Source: Sphingomonas sp. Leaf21
Lineage (GTDB): Bacteria; Pseudomonadota; Alphaproteobacteria; Sphingomonadales; Sphingomonadaceae
Assembly: GCF_916858675.1 (NCBI RefSeq)
Contig: NZ_CAKASM010000026.1
Span: 1-50,475, forward strand
Length of the DNA stretch: 50,475 nt
Direction: 5' to 3'
Each line of letters starts with the position of its first letter. Within the stretch, counting starts at the first letter, position 1. The position numbers were made by a program, and so were the translations under genes. The notes beneath the pieces were generated by a model. That model ran no database searches. It was not told where the DNA came from and saw only the letters and a list, made by a program, of their open reading frames with translations. Positions 1-7,997 of this stretch are shown here, piece after piece.

Positions 1-189
1 CAGGCGCCGCCGGGCGGCCGGACGCGCGCCGAGCTGCTCGATCGGCTGGGCCGCCGTGCCGAGGCGCTGCAATTGGTTGAGACGCTTCGTCGGAGTGCGC
101 CGCGCGATGCCGAACTGGCGGCACTCCAGGCGCGGCTGCTGATCGCCTCGGGCCAGCCGGGACGCGCACGCGCGGTGCTGATCCCGTGA
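1..189 (+). CDS. C-terminal end of a TPR-like protein (partial)
   Basis: An open frame enters from the left edge and ends in TGA at 187-189. The visible 62 residues are helical and alanine/leucine/arginine-rich, with a repeated pattern (AELLDRLGRRAEALQLVETL, then ELAALQARLLIASGQPGRAR) typical of tetratricopeptide repeats. Its stop overlaps the ATG of the next gene (TGATG), so the two are translationally coupled. In the Pel system the outer-membrane protein PelB has periplasmic TPRs followed by a barrel. This fragment may be the TPR half of a split PelB-like exporter, but that is inference because most of the gene lies outside the window. Confidence 0.6.
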   Translation, partial: QAPPGGRTRAELLDRLGRRAEALQLVETLRRSAPRDAELAALQARLLIASGQPGRARAVLIP

Positions 190-1679
190 TGCTGGCCGAT
201 CTTGCGATGGACGGCGGCGCGGGGGGCGTCGGGTCGGGGGCGCCGCAACTGGTGGTGCCCGACACGGTCTTCATCGACCGGCGCATCGTCGCGCCCGGCG
301 AACCGCGCCTCGTCTGGCCGAACGGCGCGCGCCTTTCGCTCGAACGGGAAGGCGGCGAGGTGATCGTCGGCTTCGACCGCCCGCCGAGCGAGGAGGCGAT
401 CGATCTGTTCCGTGACGCGGCTGGCGAGGCGATCGGCGACCTGCGGTGGAACGATGTCAGCCTGATGCTGCGCCCGGCCAGCGGGTGGAGCATGGATGCG
501 CGGATCATCGGCACCACGCTCCAGATCGCCTTCCGCCCGATCGCGACCCGGCCACCGGTCGACGGGGGGGAGGATAAGCGCGAGCTGGCGCACGCCCGGA
601 TCGAGGCCGATCTCGCCGCCGGTTATCCCGGACGCGGTGGGCGCGAGGCACAGGCGATGCTGGCCGGGGATCCCGACGACCGACGCGCCCGACGCCTGCT
701 CGCGGAGGCGCGGATGATCGACGGCGATGTGGTCGGCGCGGGACGCGACTATCGCGCGATCGATGCGAGCGATACGGCGGCGCGCCGGGCGATGGCGGCG
801 GCGGGGGGAACTGCCAGCGCCGGGCTCGTCGCGCGCGAGGGCGGCGATCTCCGACAGGTTGAGGGCAGCATCCGACTCGACGCGCCGGTCGGCGATGGGA
901 TCAGCGTTCAGGCGGCGGCCCGCCATCTGGCCAGCCGGGTCGATACACCGTTCGGACGGCGCGACGCGGCGGCGTCGGTCATCGATGCCGGGCTCGGCGT
1001 GGCGCTGCGCGATGCGGTGCGCCTGTCGCTGATCGCCGCCGCGGCGCTGGACGACGGCGTGACCGGCGGCGGCGCGCGCATAACCTATGGCCCCGCCGAG
1101 TCGCAGTTGCGCGTCAGCCTGACCCGGCACATGCCCGATTATGCCACCCCGGCGCAGGTGCTTGCTGGCGGCTATCTGTCGCGCGCCGCGCTGGGCGGGG
1201 TGTACCGGTTCGACTCGGGGCTGGTCGGCCAGGCCGATCTGGGCGTCAATCGCTATGGGCTGGCGGGCGAGCGGGGGGCGACCGATACGGTGACGCTGGC
1301 CGCTGGCCTCGAATATCTCATCCGCCGCCGTTACCCGCTGCTCGGCCTCAGCTACCGGATCGAGGCGGAATATGTCCGTCGCGCCGCGCGCGATGCCAAT
1401 GGCCAGCCGGTCGTTGCGCTGGCCGACCGCGAGAACCATAGCGTGCAGGCGATGCTGGGCGAGGCGGTGGGCGAGGTGCAACTGACCGGACTTGCCGGAT
1501 GGACGGTCGATCGCTTCGGCGGCGATGGCCCCAATGCCAGCCTCGCGGTCGCCGCGCCGATCGGCCTTTTCTGGCGGATCGAGGCGTCGGGCGGCCTGAC
1601 CTCGATCAGCCGACCGGGCTTTTCCGGTCAGCAAGTGTTCGGCCGCGCCGTCCTGACCCGCAGCCTGGGGAGCCCGTGA
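189..1679 (+). CDS. PelB-like outer-membrane beta-barrel protein (putative)
   Basis: The protein has 496 residues. I start it at ATG 189 because that codon overlaps the upstream stop; a GTG at 186 is the alternative. Residues 1-115 form a small beta-rich region, followed by an alanine-rich helical stretch (about 120-205) that resembles degenerate TPRs. From about residue 215 to the end there are alternating aromatic/hydrophobic strands (GGVYRFDSGLVGQADLGV, LEYLIRRRYPLLGLSYRIEA, SGGLTSISRPGFSGQQVFGR), as expected for a porin-like barrel. Position directly before PelD/E/F-like genes suggests export of a polysaccharide through the outer membrane, the role PelB's C-terminal barrel plays. No signal peptide is visible at this start. 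The family assignment rests mainly on context. Confidence 0.5.
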   Translation: MLADLAMDGGAGGVGSGAPQLVVPDTVFIDRRIVAPGEPRLVWPNGARLSLEREGGEVIVGFDRPPSEEAIDLFRDAAGEAIGDLRWNDVSLMLRPASGWSMDARIIGTTLQIAFRPIATRPPVDGGEDKRELAHARIEADLAAGYPGRGGREAQAMLAGDPDDRRARRLLAEARMIDGDVVGAGRDYRAIDASDTAARRAMAAAGGTASAGLVAREGGDLRQVEGSIRLDAPVGDGISVQAAARHLASRVDTPFGRRDAAASVIDAGLGVALRDAVRLSLIAAAALDDGVTGGGARITYGPAESQLRVSLTRHMPDYATPAQVLAGGYLSRAALGGVYRFDSGLVGQADLGVNRYGLAGERGATDTVTLAAGLEYLIRRRYPLLGLSYRIEAEYVRRAARDANGQPVVALADRENHSVQAMLGEAVGEVQLTGLAGWTVDRFGGDGPNASLAVAAPIGLFWRIEASGGLTSISRPGFSGQQVFGRAVLTRSLGSP

Positions 1680-2680
1680 TGCGCGACGCCGTGCCCATCG
1701 ATACCAAAGCGCCCTTCTCCGTCCGGCGGGGGATTCGCGTCCTTGTGGAAATCGCGATCGTCTTCGCGCTGCTGGCGGTCATCGACCATGCGCTGACCGG
1801 GGGCACGGGCTTCGCGGATATCCGCCCAAGTCCCTATTGGATGCCGGTGCTGGTCATGGCGCTGGTCTATGGCACCGGCGCGGGGGTGATCGCGGCCGCG
1901 GTCGCGTCGATACTCTGGCTGGTCGCGGCGCATGGCGATGGGCAGGCGCGCGACTATCTCGACACGCTGCTCCATCTCTCGCTGCCGCCGCTCCTCTGGG
2001 GCGTCGCGGCGGTCTCGATCGGCGAGGTGACGCTGCTCCGCAAGCGTCGTCAGGCGCGGGCCGAGCGGCGCGCGACGCAGGCGATCCGCGACATGGCGCG
2101 GATGACCGACGCGCACGACCGGCTGACCCGCACCAACCGTATCCTCCAGCGCAAGGTGGCGGGCGATCCCCGCACGCTGGGCCATGTCGTGGCCACCGCG
2201 ACGCGGCTGTCGGCGGTGGACCCCGCCGCGCGGCATGAGGCGATGGCCGAACTGATCGAGCTGGCGGCGGCGAGCGACGATTTCACCTGCTACCGTCTGG
2301 GCCCCGACGGGGCGCATGGCTGGCTGCGCGGACGCGGCGTGCAGGGCCATAGCCTGGGGCGTCCCGACACGCTGCCGCCCGCGATGGTCGCGGCGCTGGC
2401 CGACAATCCGCGGATCCGCCATGTCGCCCGGCGGTCGGACCGCGAATGGCTGGCGGGGCTGGGCGTCGCGGCCGTCCCGCTGACCGACGCGCCGGGGGCG
2501 GTACGCGGGCTGCTGCTGTTCCACACGATCCCGATCGAGTCGTTCAACGCGCATCGCATGGCCGAACTCGCCGAGATCGCCGGGTGGCTCGGTCCGCTGC
2601 TGTTCGATCAGGGGCAGGGCGGTTTGCGTGCCGTGCGCGCGACGCGGGACAAGGACCGCCCCACGGGACAGGTGGCATGA
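1679..2680 (+). CDS. pelD: PelD-like membrane protein with GAF domain, lacking a GGDEF-like domain
   Basis: The protein has 333 residues and starts at ATG 1679, overlapping the previous stop (TGATG). Residues about 18-120 contain four hydrophobic segments (VLVEIAIVFALLAVI, YWMPVLVMALVYGTGAGVIA, the segment to WLVAAHG, and LLWGVAAVSIGEVTLL). An arginine-rich helix follows, then a GAF-like domain from about 165 to 315. PelD of Pseudomonas is a four-helix membrane protein with GAF plus a degenerate GGDEF domain that binds c-di-GMP and activates Pel synthesis. It is about 455 residues long. This protein ends just after the GAF region, so the c-di-GMP receptor part is missing. The PelD call rests on topology, size of the retained part and order before PelE/PelF. 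Its stop overlaps the next ATG. Confidence 0.7.
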   Translation: MRDAVPIDTKAPFSVRRGIRVLVEIAIVFALLAVIDHALTGGTGFADIRPSPYWMPVLVMALVYGTGAGVIAAAVASILWLVAAHGDGQARDYLDTLLHLSLPPLLWGVAAVSIGEVTLLRKRRQARAERRATQAIRDMARMTDAHDRLTRTNRILQRKVAGDPRTLGHVVATATRLSAVDPAARHEAMAELIELAAASDDFTCYRLGPDGAHGWLRGRGVQGHSLGRPDTLPPAMVAALADNPRIRHVARRSDREWLAGLGVAAVPLTDAPGAVRGLLLFHTIPIESFNAHRMAELAEIAGWLGPLLFDQGQGGLRAVRATRDKDRPTGQVA

Positions 2681-3534
2681 CCGCCCGCTACAGCGCGCTG
2701 GCGATCCTCGATATCGGCTGGATCGGGCTGTCGCTCCAGGGCGGGTTGGGCGTCGCGGCGGCATTGCTGGGGCATGTCGCGCTGGCGCTGCTGACCTGCG
2801 CGATCTGGCTGCGGTCGGATCCGCATGGCGGGTTCGCGGCGGCGGTGCTCGGGCTCGCTGGCCCGATCGGCCTGATGGCGGGGCAGGTCGTCGGCCGCCT
2901 CGCCGAGCGCCGCGCGGAACGCCAGCCGATCGACCCGACCACCGGATGGGAACGCCGTTCGATCCGGCGAGAGGGTGCCGCGCGCGAGATGGCGCGACTG
3001 CTCGACGGGCGCATCCATCACCCCGCGCCCGAGGGCCTCGACTCGCTGGTCGCGATCCTGCGTCATGGACCGGTTTCGGCCCGTCGCCGCGCGCTGGAAA
3101 CCGTGGTGCGCGCCTTCGAGCCGGGGCTGTCGCCGCTGGTCGCGCGGATGCTCGACGACCCGGACCAGACGATCCGTGCGCTCGCCGCCGCCGCCTCCGC
3201 CCGGATCACCCAGAATCTGGGCGAACAGCGCGCCGCGCTCGAAACGAGGATCGCCGCCGGGGACGACGGCGCGGCGGAGACGCTGGGCCGACTGCTCGCC
3301 GAGCACGGCCGCGCCAACCGGCTCCTGTCGGATAGCCAGCGCCAGCATCTGCGCGACGACGCGGCCTGTTTGCTCAAGGCGCGCGGGCTGGCGGTGGAGA
3401 CGGCGGAACTGGCGGTCGAAGCGGCGTGGGCGGCGCGCGACTATGCCACGATCGACCGAATTCATGCCGCGTCTCCGGCCGTCGAGGCGGATGACGGCAT
3501 GGCCGGATGGTGGCGCGCGGAGGCGGCACGATGA
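2677..3534 (+). CDS. pelE: PelE-like inner-membrane protein
   Basis: The protein has 285 residues from ATG 2677, overlapping the PelD-like stop by ATGA. Two hydrophobic helices lie near the N-terminus (IGLSLQGGLGVAAALLGHVA and a segment ending in GLMAGQVVGRL). A soluble, alanine/arginine-rich helical region (about 95-285) follows, with HEAT/TPR-like repetition (LARRMLDDP-type helices and AAWAARDYATIDRIHAA). PelE in Pseudomonas has the same plan: two membrane helices and TPR-like repeats, forming an inner-membrane complex with PelD, PelF and PelG. Neighbours on both sides fit. Sequence conservation in PelE is low, so the name depends partly on synteny. Confidence 0.65.
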   Translation: MTARYSALAILDIGWIGLSLQGGLGVAAALLGHVALALLTCAIWLRSDPHGGFAAAVLGLAGPIGLMAGQVVGRLAERRAERQPIDPTTGWERRSIRREGAAREMARLLDGRIHHPAPEGLDSLVAILRHGPVSARRRALETVVRAFEPGLSPLVARMLDDPDQTIRALAAAASARITQNLGEQRAALETRIAAGDDGAAETLGRLLAEHGRANRLLSDSQRQHLRDDAACLLKARGLAVETAELAVEAAWAARDYATIDRIHAASPAVEADDGMAGWWRAEAAR

Positions 3535-5015
3535 CCGTCACCGACCGGGACGGCGCGGAGGCGGATGTCTGCCTGATCGTCGAGGGCGCCTATCCCTACG
3601 TCATCGGCGGCGTCTCGGGCTGGTTGCAGGACCTGATAACCAACCTGCCCGAGATTCGCTTCGCGATCGTGGCGATCAAGCCCAGCCCGGCGCCGCTGCC
3701 CTTCCGGATCACGCCGCCCGCCAATGTCGTCGCGGTGACCGAGATCGGGCTCGCCCCCGCCGCCGAAGCGCCGCGACGGGTCCCCGAGGCGGTGGCGGTG
3801 CGCATCGCCGAGGCGCTCATGGTCTTCGTCGCGACCGGGCGGCAGGAGGCGATCACGACCCTGCTCGACCTGTTCGCGGAACTGAACCCGATGCCCGCAC
3901 CGGGCGACATTCTGGCGCATCCGGCGACCTTCCAGAGGTTGCAGCGCCATTATCGCGCGATCCTGCCGCGCGCGTCCTTCCACCATTATTTCTGGGCGAT
4001 GCGCACGCTGCTCGGCGGACTGCTCGCGGTACTGACCGCGCCCTTGCCGCGTGCGCGGGTCTATCACACCATTTCGACCGGGTTCGCCGGGCTGCTCGCG
4101 GCACGCGCGCGACATCAGACCCGGCGACCCGCCTTCATCACCGAACACGGCATCTACCTGCTGGAGCGGCAGATCGAGGTCATGATGGCCGAGTGGATCG
4201 GCGACCAGATCGACACCGGGCTGCAGATGGAGCGCAGCGTTCGCGACCTGCGCGACCTGTGGGTGCGGGCGTTCACCAGCTATGCCGAGGCCTGTTACGA
4301 CGCCTGCGACCCGATCGTCGCACTCTATGGCGAAAACAATGCCGTGCAGCGGCGGCTGGGCGCGGCGCCGGACCGGGTGCGCGCGATCCCCAATGGCGTC
4401 GACGTGCACCGTTTCGCGCACCTCGCCGATGCGCGCGACCCCACGCGTCCGATCGTCGCGCTGCTGGGGCGCGTCGTGCCGATCAAGGACGTGAAGACCT
4501 ATATCCGCGCCGCCGCGATCGTCCATGACGCGCGCCCCGACATCCGCTTCGTCGTGCTTGGGCCGGAGGACGAGGATCCCGAATATGCGGCCGAATGCAC
4601 CGCGCTGGTTGCCGAACTGGGGCTGGGCGATGCGCTGTCCTTCGAGGGGCGGGTGCGGATCGAGGACTGGATGGCGCAAATCGACCTGCTGGTGCTGACC
4701 AGCCTGTCGGAGGCGCAGCCGCTGGTCATTCTGGAGGGCGGGGCATGTGGCATCCCCGTCGTCGCGCCCGATGTCGGCAGTTGCCGTGAGATGATCGAGG
4801 GGCGCGGCGGTGCCGATCAGGGCGCGGGTGGCATCGTCACCCCGCTGGTCAACCCCGCCGCCACCGCCGCCGCGATCCGGCGCATCCTCGACGAACCCGG
4901 TTTGCGCGACCGGATGGGCGAGACGATGCGCGAGCGGGTAAAGCGCGACTACGACCATCCGACGATCATCGGGGCGTACCGGGAATTGTACGGCGAACTC
5001 GCGGCGCGCGCGTAG
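3531..5015 (+). CDS. pelF: PelF glycosyltransferase (GT4 family)
   Basis: The protein has 494 residues. I chose ATG 3531 because it overlaps the PelE stop (ATGA); an in-frame ATG at 3507 lies inside pelE. PelF is the cytosolic GT4 glycosyltransferase that polymerises the Pel polysaccharide from UDP-sugar. The N-terminus has the PelF-type opening CLIVEGAYPYVIGGVSGWLQ. Mid-protein there are RAIPNGVDVHRFA and ALLGRVVPIKDVKTYI. The retaining-GT4 E-x7-E motif is EAQPLVILE (E394 to E402), followed by GACGIPVVAPDVGSCREMIE. In the Pseudomonas operon pelG follows pelF. Here a convergent type I secretion gene lies 47 bp downstream, so PelG is absent from this side. Confidence 0.9.
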   Translation: MTVTDRDGAEADVCLIVEGAYPYVIGGVSGWLQDLITNLPEIRFAIVAIKPSPAPLPFRITPPANVVAVTEIGLAPAAEAPRRVPEAVAVRIAEALMVFVATGRQEAITTLLDLFAELNPMPAPGDILAHPATFQRLQRHYRAILPRASFHHYFWAMRTLLGGLLAVLTAPLPRARVYHTISTGFAGLLAARARHQTRRPAFITEHGIYLLERQIEVMMAEWIGDQIDTGLQMERSVRDLRDLWVRAFTSYAEACYDACDPIVALYGENNAVQRRLGAAPDRVRAIPNGVDVHRFAHLADARDPTRPIVALLGRVVPIKDVKTYIRAAAIVHDARPDIRFVVLGPEDEDPEYAAECTALVAELGLGDALSFEGRVRIEDWMAQIDLLVLTSLSEAQPLVILEGGACGIPVVAPDVGSCREMIEGRGGADQGAGGIVTPLVNPAATAAAIRRILDEPGLRDRMGETMRERVKRDYDHPTIIGAYRELYGELAARA

Positions 5016-5062
5016 CGTTCATTCCTCCACGTACAGGAGAGGAACGGGATCCGCCCTAACGC

Positions 5063-6661
5063 TCAGCGCCGTTGAAGGGACCCGCCCGTCACCACGGCAT
5101 CGCTCAGCGCGGCGAAGGACGGCATCGCCAGCTTCGGGATTGGCGCGACGGGCAGCGTCGTCCCCAGTGTCGCGGGGGCGGCGGGCGTCGAGGGGGCGAT
5201 CAGCGCCGGGGCTTCGGCGGCCGCCAGCACCGGTGCGGGCGGGGCGCTCGCGTCGGGACGCGAGGCGCGGTCGATAGGGGCGAGCAGCGGGTCGAACGGT
5301 CCGAACACCGTCTTCTTCACCTGCCGGATATTGGCGGAGGCGTCATAGACCGGCACCCCCGCCTCGATGATCCCCGCCTGCAACCGGCCGAGCGTGGCGA
5401 GCAGCCTTGCCTGTGCGACATAGCCCGAATAGCGCGCATTGGTCGCGACGATCTGCGCGTTGAGGAGCCGCTGTTCCGAATCGAGCACTTCGAAATTGGA
5501 GCGGAACCCTTCCTGGAAACCACGCCGGACGCCGGTCAGCGCGGCCTCTGCCGCCTCCGTGGCGCGCTGGCCCGCATCCTGCTGCGCGGTGGCGGCGACC
5601 GACTGGTTCCAGCTTTCCTGCACGTCGGCCAGCGCCTGGCGCCTTATGCCCTCCGCCTCGAAGCCGAGTTGCTGGCGCTCGGCGACGGCGGCGCGGATGC
5701 GCGATCCGATCAGCCCGCCCGCCAGCAGGGGCATGGTGACGCTCAGGCCGCCGCTCGCCTGCCCACCCATGTCGCGCAACTGATAGGAATAGGGGCTGGC
5801 ATAGCCATAGCCGCCGGTCAGCGCGACGATCGGCGCGCGCTCGGCGCGCTGCGCCGCGATACGGGCGTCCCCGGCGCGGGCGGCCATGGTCGCCTGCCAG
5901 ATGGCGGGGCTTTCCCTCTCGGCGGTCTGGAAGGCGAACTCCAGCGAACTGGGCAGTCCCGGCAGGCGCGGCGGCGGGGCGAGGCGGCCGGGATTACGCC
6001 CGACCAGTGCGGCGAAGCGCGCGCGGCTCGCCTGGAGATTGGCCTTGGCCTGCGCGAGCTGTGCGGCGATGATCTCGGCCTGCGCCTGCGCCTGCGCGAT
6101 GTCGGTCCGGGTCAGGTCGCCGCCCCGCTCACGCGCGACCGCCTGGTCGACCTGTCGGCCGTAGCTGTCGAGCGACCGGGTCTGGATCGCGACCAGCGCC
6201 TGATCGCGCAGCACCGAGGAAAAGGCGTCGACGACCGCGAGCAGGATCGCATTCTCGGTCTCGCGCAACCGCTCGCGCCCCGCCAGCACGGTCGCCTCGG
6301 CGGCGGAGACCTGCGCGGCGGTGCGGCCGCCGTTGAGCAGGATCTGCGAGGCGGAGATCGTCGCGCCCATCGTCCGCGCGCGCGCCGTGCCGAACTGGTC
6401 GAGCAGGTTGCGCTGATCCTGCTGGCGATACTGGAGATTGACGTTGACCCCGATGGTCAGCCGATAGGGTGAACCGGCCTGCACGATCTGTTCGTCGAGC
6501 GCGCGAAGCTGCGCGCGGCCCGCCTCCAGCGTCGGATTGCTGCGATAGGCATCGGCGATCGCGCGGTCGAGCGTGTCGGGGTCGTACAGCTCCTGCGCAA
6601 CCGCCGGAGGTGCCGCGAGCGCGAGCAGCGACAGCAGGGCGAACCGGGGCCTAGCGTTCAT
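5063..6661 (-). CDS. TolC-family outer-membrane channel of a type I secretion system
   Basis: The protein has 532 residues with an N-terminal signal peptide (RFALLSLLALAAPPAVAQ). The body has the two OEP repeats typical of TolC: long alpha-helical stretches (AIADAYRSNPTLEAGRAQLR, LAQAKANLQASRARFAALVG) and short barrel strands. The mature C-terminus after about residue 440 is a proline/alanine-rich tail not needed for the channel. It would form the outer-membrane exit duct linked to the ABC exporter and fusion protein encoded just upstream. Its start overlaps the fusion-protein stop by 11 bp, so the three genes are one operon. No regulatory site was recognised. Confidence 0.9.
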   Translation of the reverse strand: MNARPRFALLSLLALAAPPAVAQELYDPDTLDRAIADAYRSNPTLEAGRAQLRALDEQIVQAGSPYRLTIGVNVNLQYRQQDQRNLLDQFGTARARTMGATISASQILLNGGRTAAQVSAAEATVLAGRERLRETENAILLAVVDAFSSVLRDQALVAIQTRSLDSYGRQVDQAVARERGGDLTRTDIAQAQAQAEIIAAQLAQAKANLQASRARFAALVGRNPGRLAPPPRLPGLPSSLEFAFQTAERESPAIWQATMAARAGDARIAAQRAERAPIVALTGGYGYASPYSYQLRDMGGQASGGLSVTMPLLAGGLIGSRIRAAVAERQQLGFEAEGIRRQALADVQESWNQSVAATAQQDAGQRATEAAEAALTGVRRGFQEGFRSNFEVLDSEQRLLNAQIVATNARYSGYVAQARLLATLGRLQAGIIEAGVPVYDASANIRQVKKTVFGPFDPLLAPIDRASRPDASAPPAPVLAAAEAPALIAPSTPAAPATLGTTLPVAPIPKLAMPSFAALSDAVVTGGSLQRR

Positions 6662-7997
6662 GGAAGGACCGCGAAAAGGCTTCGGTCAGCGGATCGAACA
6701 GATATTGCAGCGCGGTCCGCTTGCGCAATGGCACGGTGACCGCGACGGGGACGCCCGCGCGGATGCCGGTATCGCCACCGCGCACCGCCGCGATCCGCGC
6801 GATCTGGTCGTGCGGCACCGCGATCTCCGCGCTGAAATAGCTACGGCCGGAGGCTTCGTCGCGCAGCGCGTCGGCGGAGACGGCGTGCACCGTTCCGGTC
6901 AGGATCGGCAGGCCCCGGTCGTGGAGGGACAGGAACTTCACCTCGGCCGGGCGCCCGGCGACGACGCCATCGATATCGCCTGGCGCGAAATTGGCGCGGA
7001 CGATCAGCGGGGTTGCGTCGGGCACGATGTCGAGGATCGGCTGTCCCGCCTGAATGACGCCGCCGACGGTGAAGACGCGCAGGCCGACCACCCGGCCGGA
7101 AACCGGCGCGCGGATCTCGGTCCGCGCGAGTTGTTCGCGTGCGGCGGCCCATTTGGGCAGTATCTCGTTCAACTGGAACTGCGTGTCGCGCAGGCTGGTG
7201 GCGGCATCCTCGACCTGGCGACGACGCGTCTGGACGATCTGCGCCCGACTCTGCCCGATCTGCTCGCGCGCGGCGGCGGAGCGGGAGCTATAGTCGGCGT
7301 CCGCGCCCTCCAGCTGCTGCATCGAGCGCTCGATCGCGCGCACCGTGTTGCGCGAGACATAGCCCTCGTCCGCGAGCTTCCGCGTACTTTCGAGCTGCTG
7401 GGCAAGGCTGGCGCGCTGGCGGGCGCTGGCCTGCGCCTGCGCGTCGAGGCCCGACGTCTGGCGGCCCGCCTCGGCGGCCTGCTGGCGAAGCACCTGATCC
7501 CCGGCGGCGAGCGCGGCGGCGCGGCTGCGCATCTGCGCCAGTTGCAGGCTCTGCGCGCGCGCGATCAACAGCCGGTCGTCGCCGGTCGCCTGCGTGAATT
7601 CGGCGGGCCAGACGATCGCGCGGCCCGCCACCTCGGCCTCCAGCCGCGCGCGCTGCGCCTTCAGGTCGATGACGCTGGCGGCCAGCGCTCGCTCGCTGGC
7701 GGCGACTTCGGCACCCTCGAGGCGGAACAGGATCTGCCCGGCGCGGACATGGTCGCCGTCGCGGACCATCATCGCCTTCACGATACCGCCGTCACGATGC
7801 TGCACGGTGCGGCGATTGCCCGACACGGTGACCTGCCCTTCTCCGGCGGCGGCGGCGTCGAGCCGGGCGAAGGCGGCCCAGCCGAGTCCGACGACGAAGA
7901 ACAGGAACGCGACGGCGAGGCCGACCCGGATCGCGGTGCGCGGCGAATCGTCGAGCGCCAGCCGATCGGCCAGCTGCGAGCGGGCGAGCGCGGTCAT
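6651..7997 (-). CDS. HlyD/PrtE-type membrane fusion protein (type I secretion)
   Basis: The protein has 448 residues. One N-terminal membrane helix (IRVGLAVAFLFFVVGLGWAA, about 24-45) is followed by a biotinyl-lipoyl-like strand region (GQVTVSGNRRTVQHRDGG, RDGDHVRAGQILFRLEGAEV), a long coiled-coil hairpin (about 110-265), the second lipoyl half (RAPVSGRVVGLRVFTVGG) and a C-terminal beta-barrel domain. This is the adaptor that spans the periplasm between the ABC exporter and the TolC-like channel. The ATG overlaps the ABC gene stop (ATGA), showing translational coupling. The arrangement ABC, fusion protein, outer-membrane channel is that of protease/S-layer/RTX exporters such as PrtDEF. Confidence 0.9.
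   Translation of the reverse strand: MTALARSQLADRLALDDSPRTAIRVGLAVAFLFFVVGLGWAAFARLDAAAAGEGQVTVSGNRRTVQHRDGGIVKAMMVRDGDHVRAGQILFRLEGAEVAASERALAASVIDLKAQRARLEAEVAGRAIVWPAEFTQATGDDRLLIARAQSLQLAQMRSRAAALAAGDQVLRQQAAEAGRQTSGLDAQAQASARQRASLAQQLESTRKLADEGYVSRNTVRAIERSMQQLEGADADYSSRSAAAREQIGQSRAQIVQTRRRQVEDAATSLRDTQFQLNEILPKWAAAREQLARTEIRAPVSGRVVGLRVFTVGGVIQAGQPILDIVPDATPLIVRANFAPGDIDGVVAGRPAEVKFLSLHDRGLPILTGTVHAVSADALRDEASGRSYFSAEIAVPHDQIARIAAVRGGDTGIRAGVPVAVTVPLRKRTALQYLFDPLTEAFSRSFHER

Noticed and set aside
5016..5062. Bidirectional terminator between pelF and the TolC-like gene
   Set aside because: A TTCCTCC/GGAGAGGAA near-dyad exists, but the stem is irregular and has no T-run.
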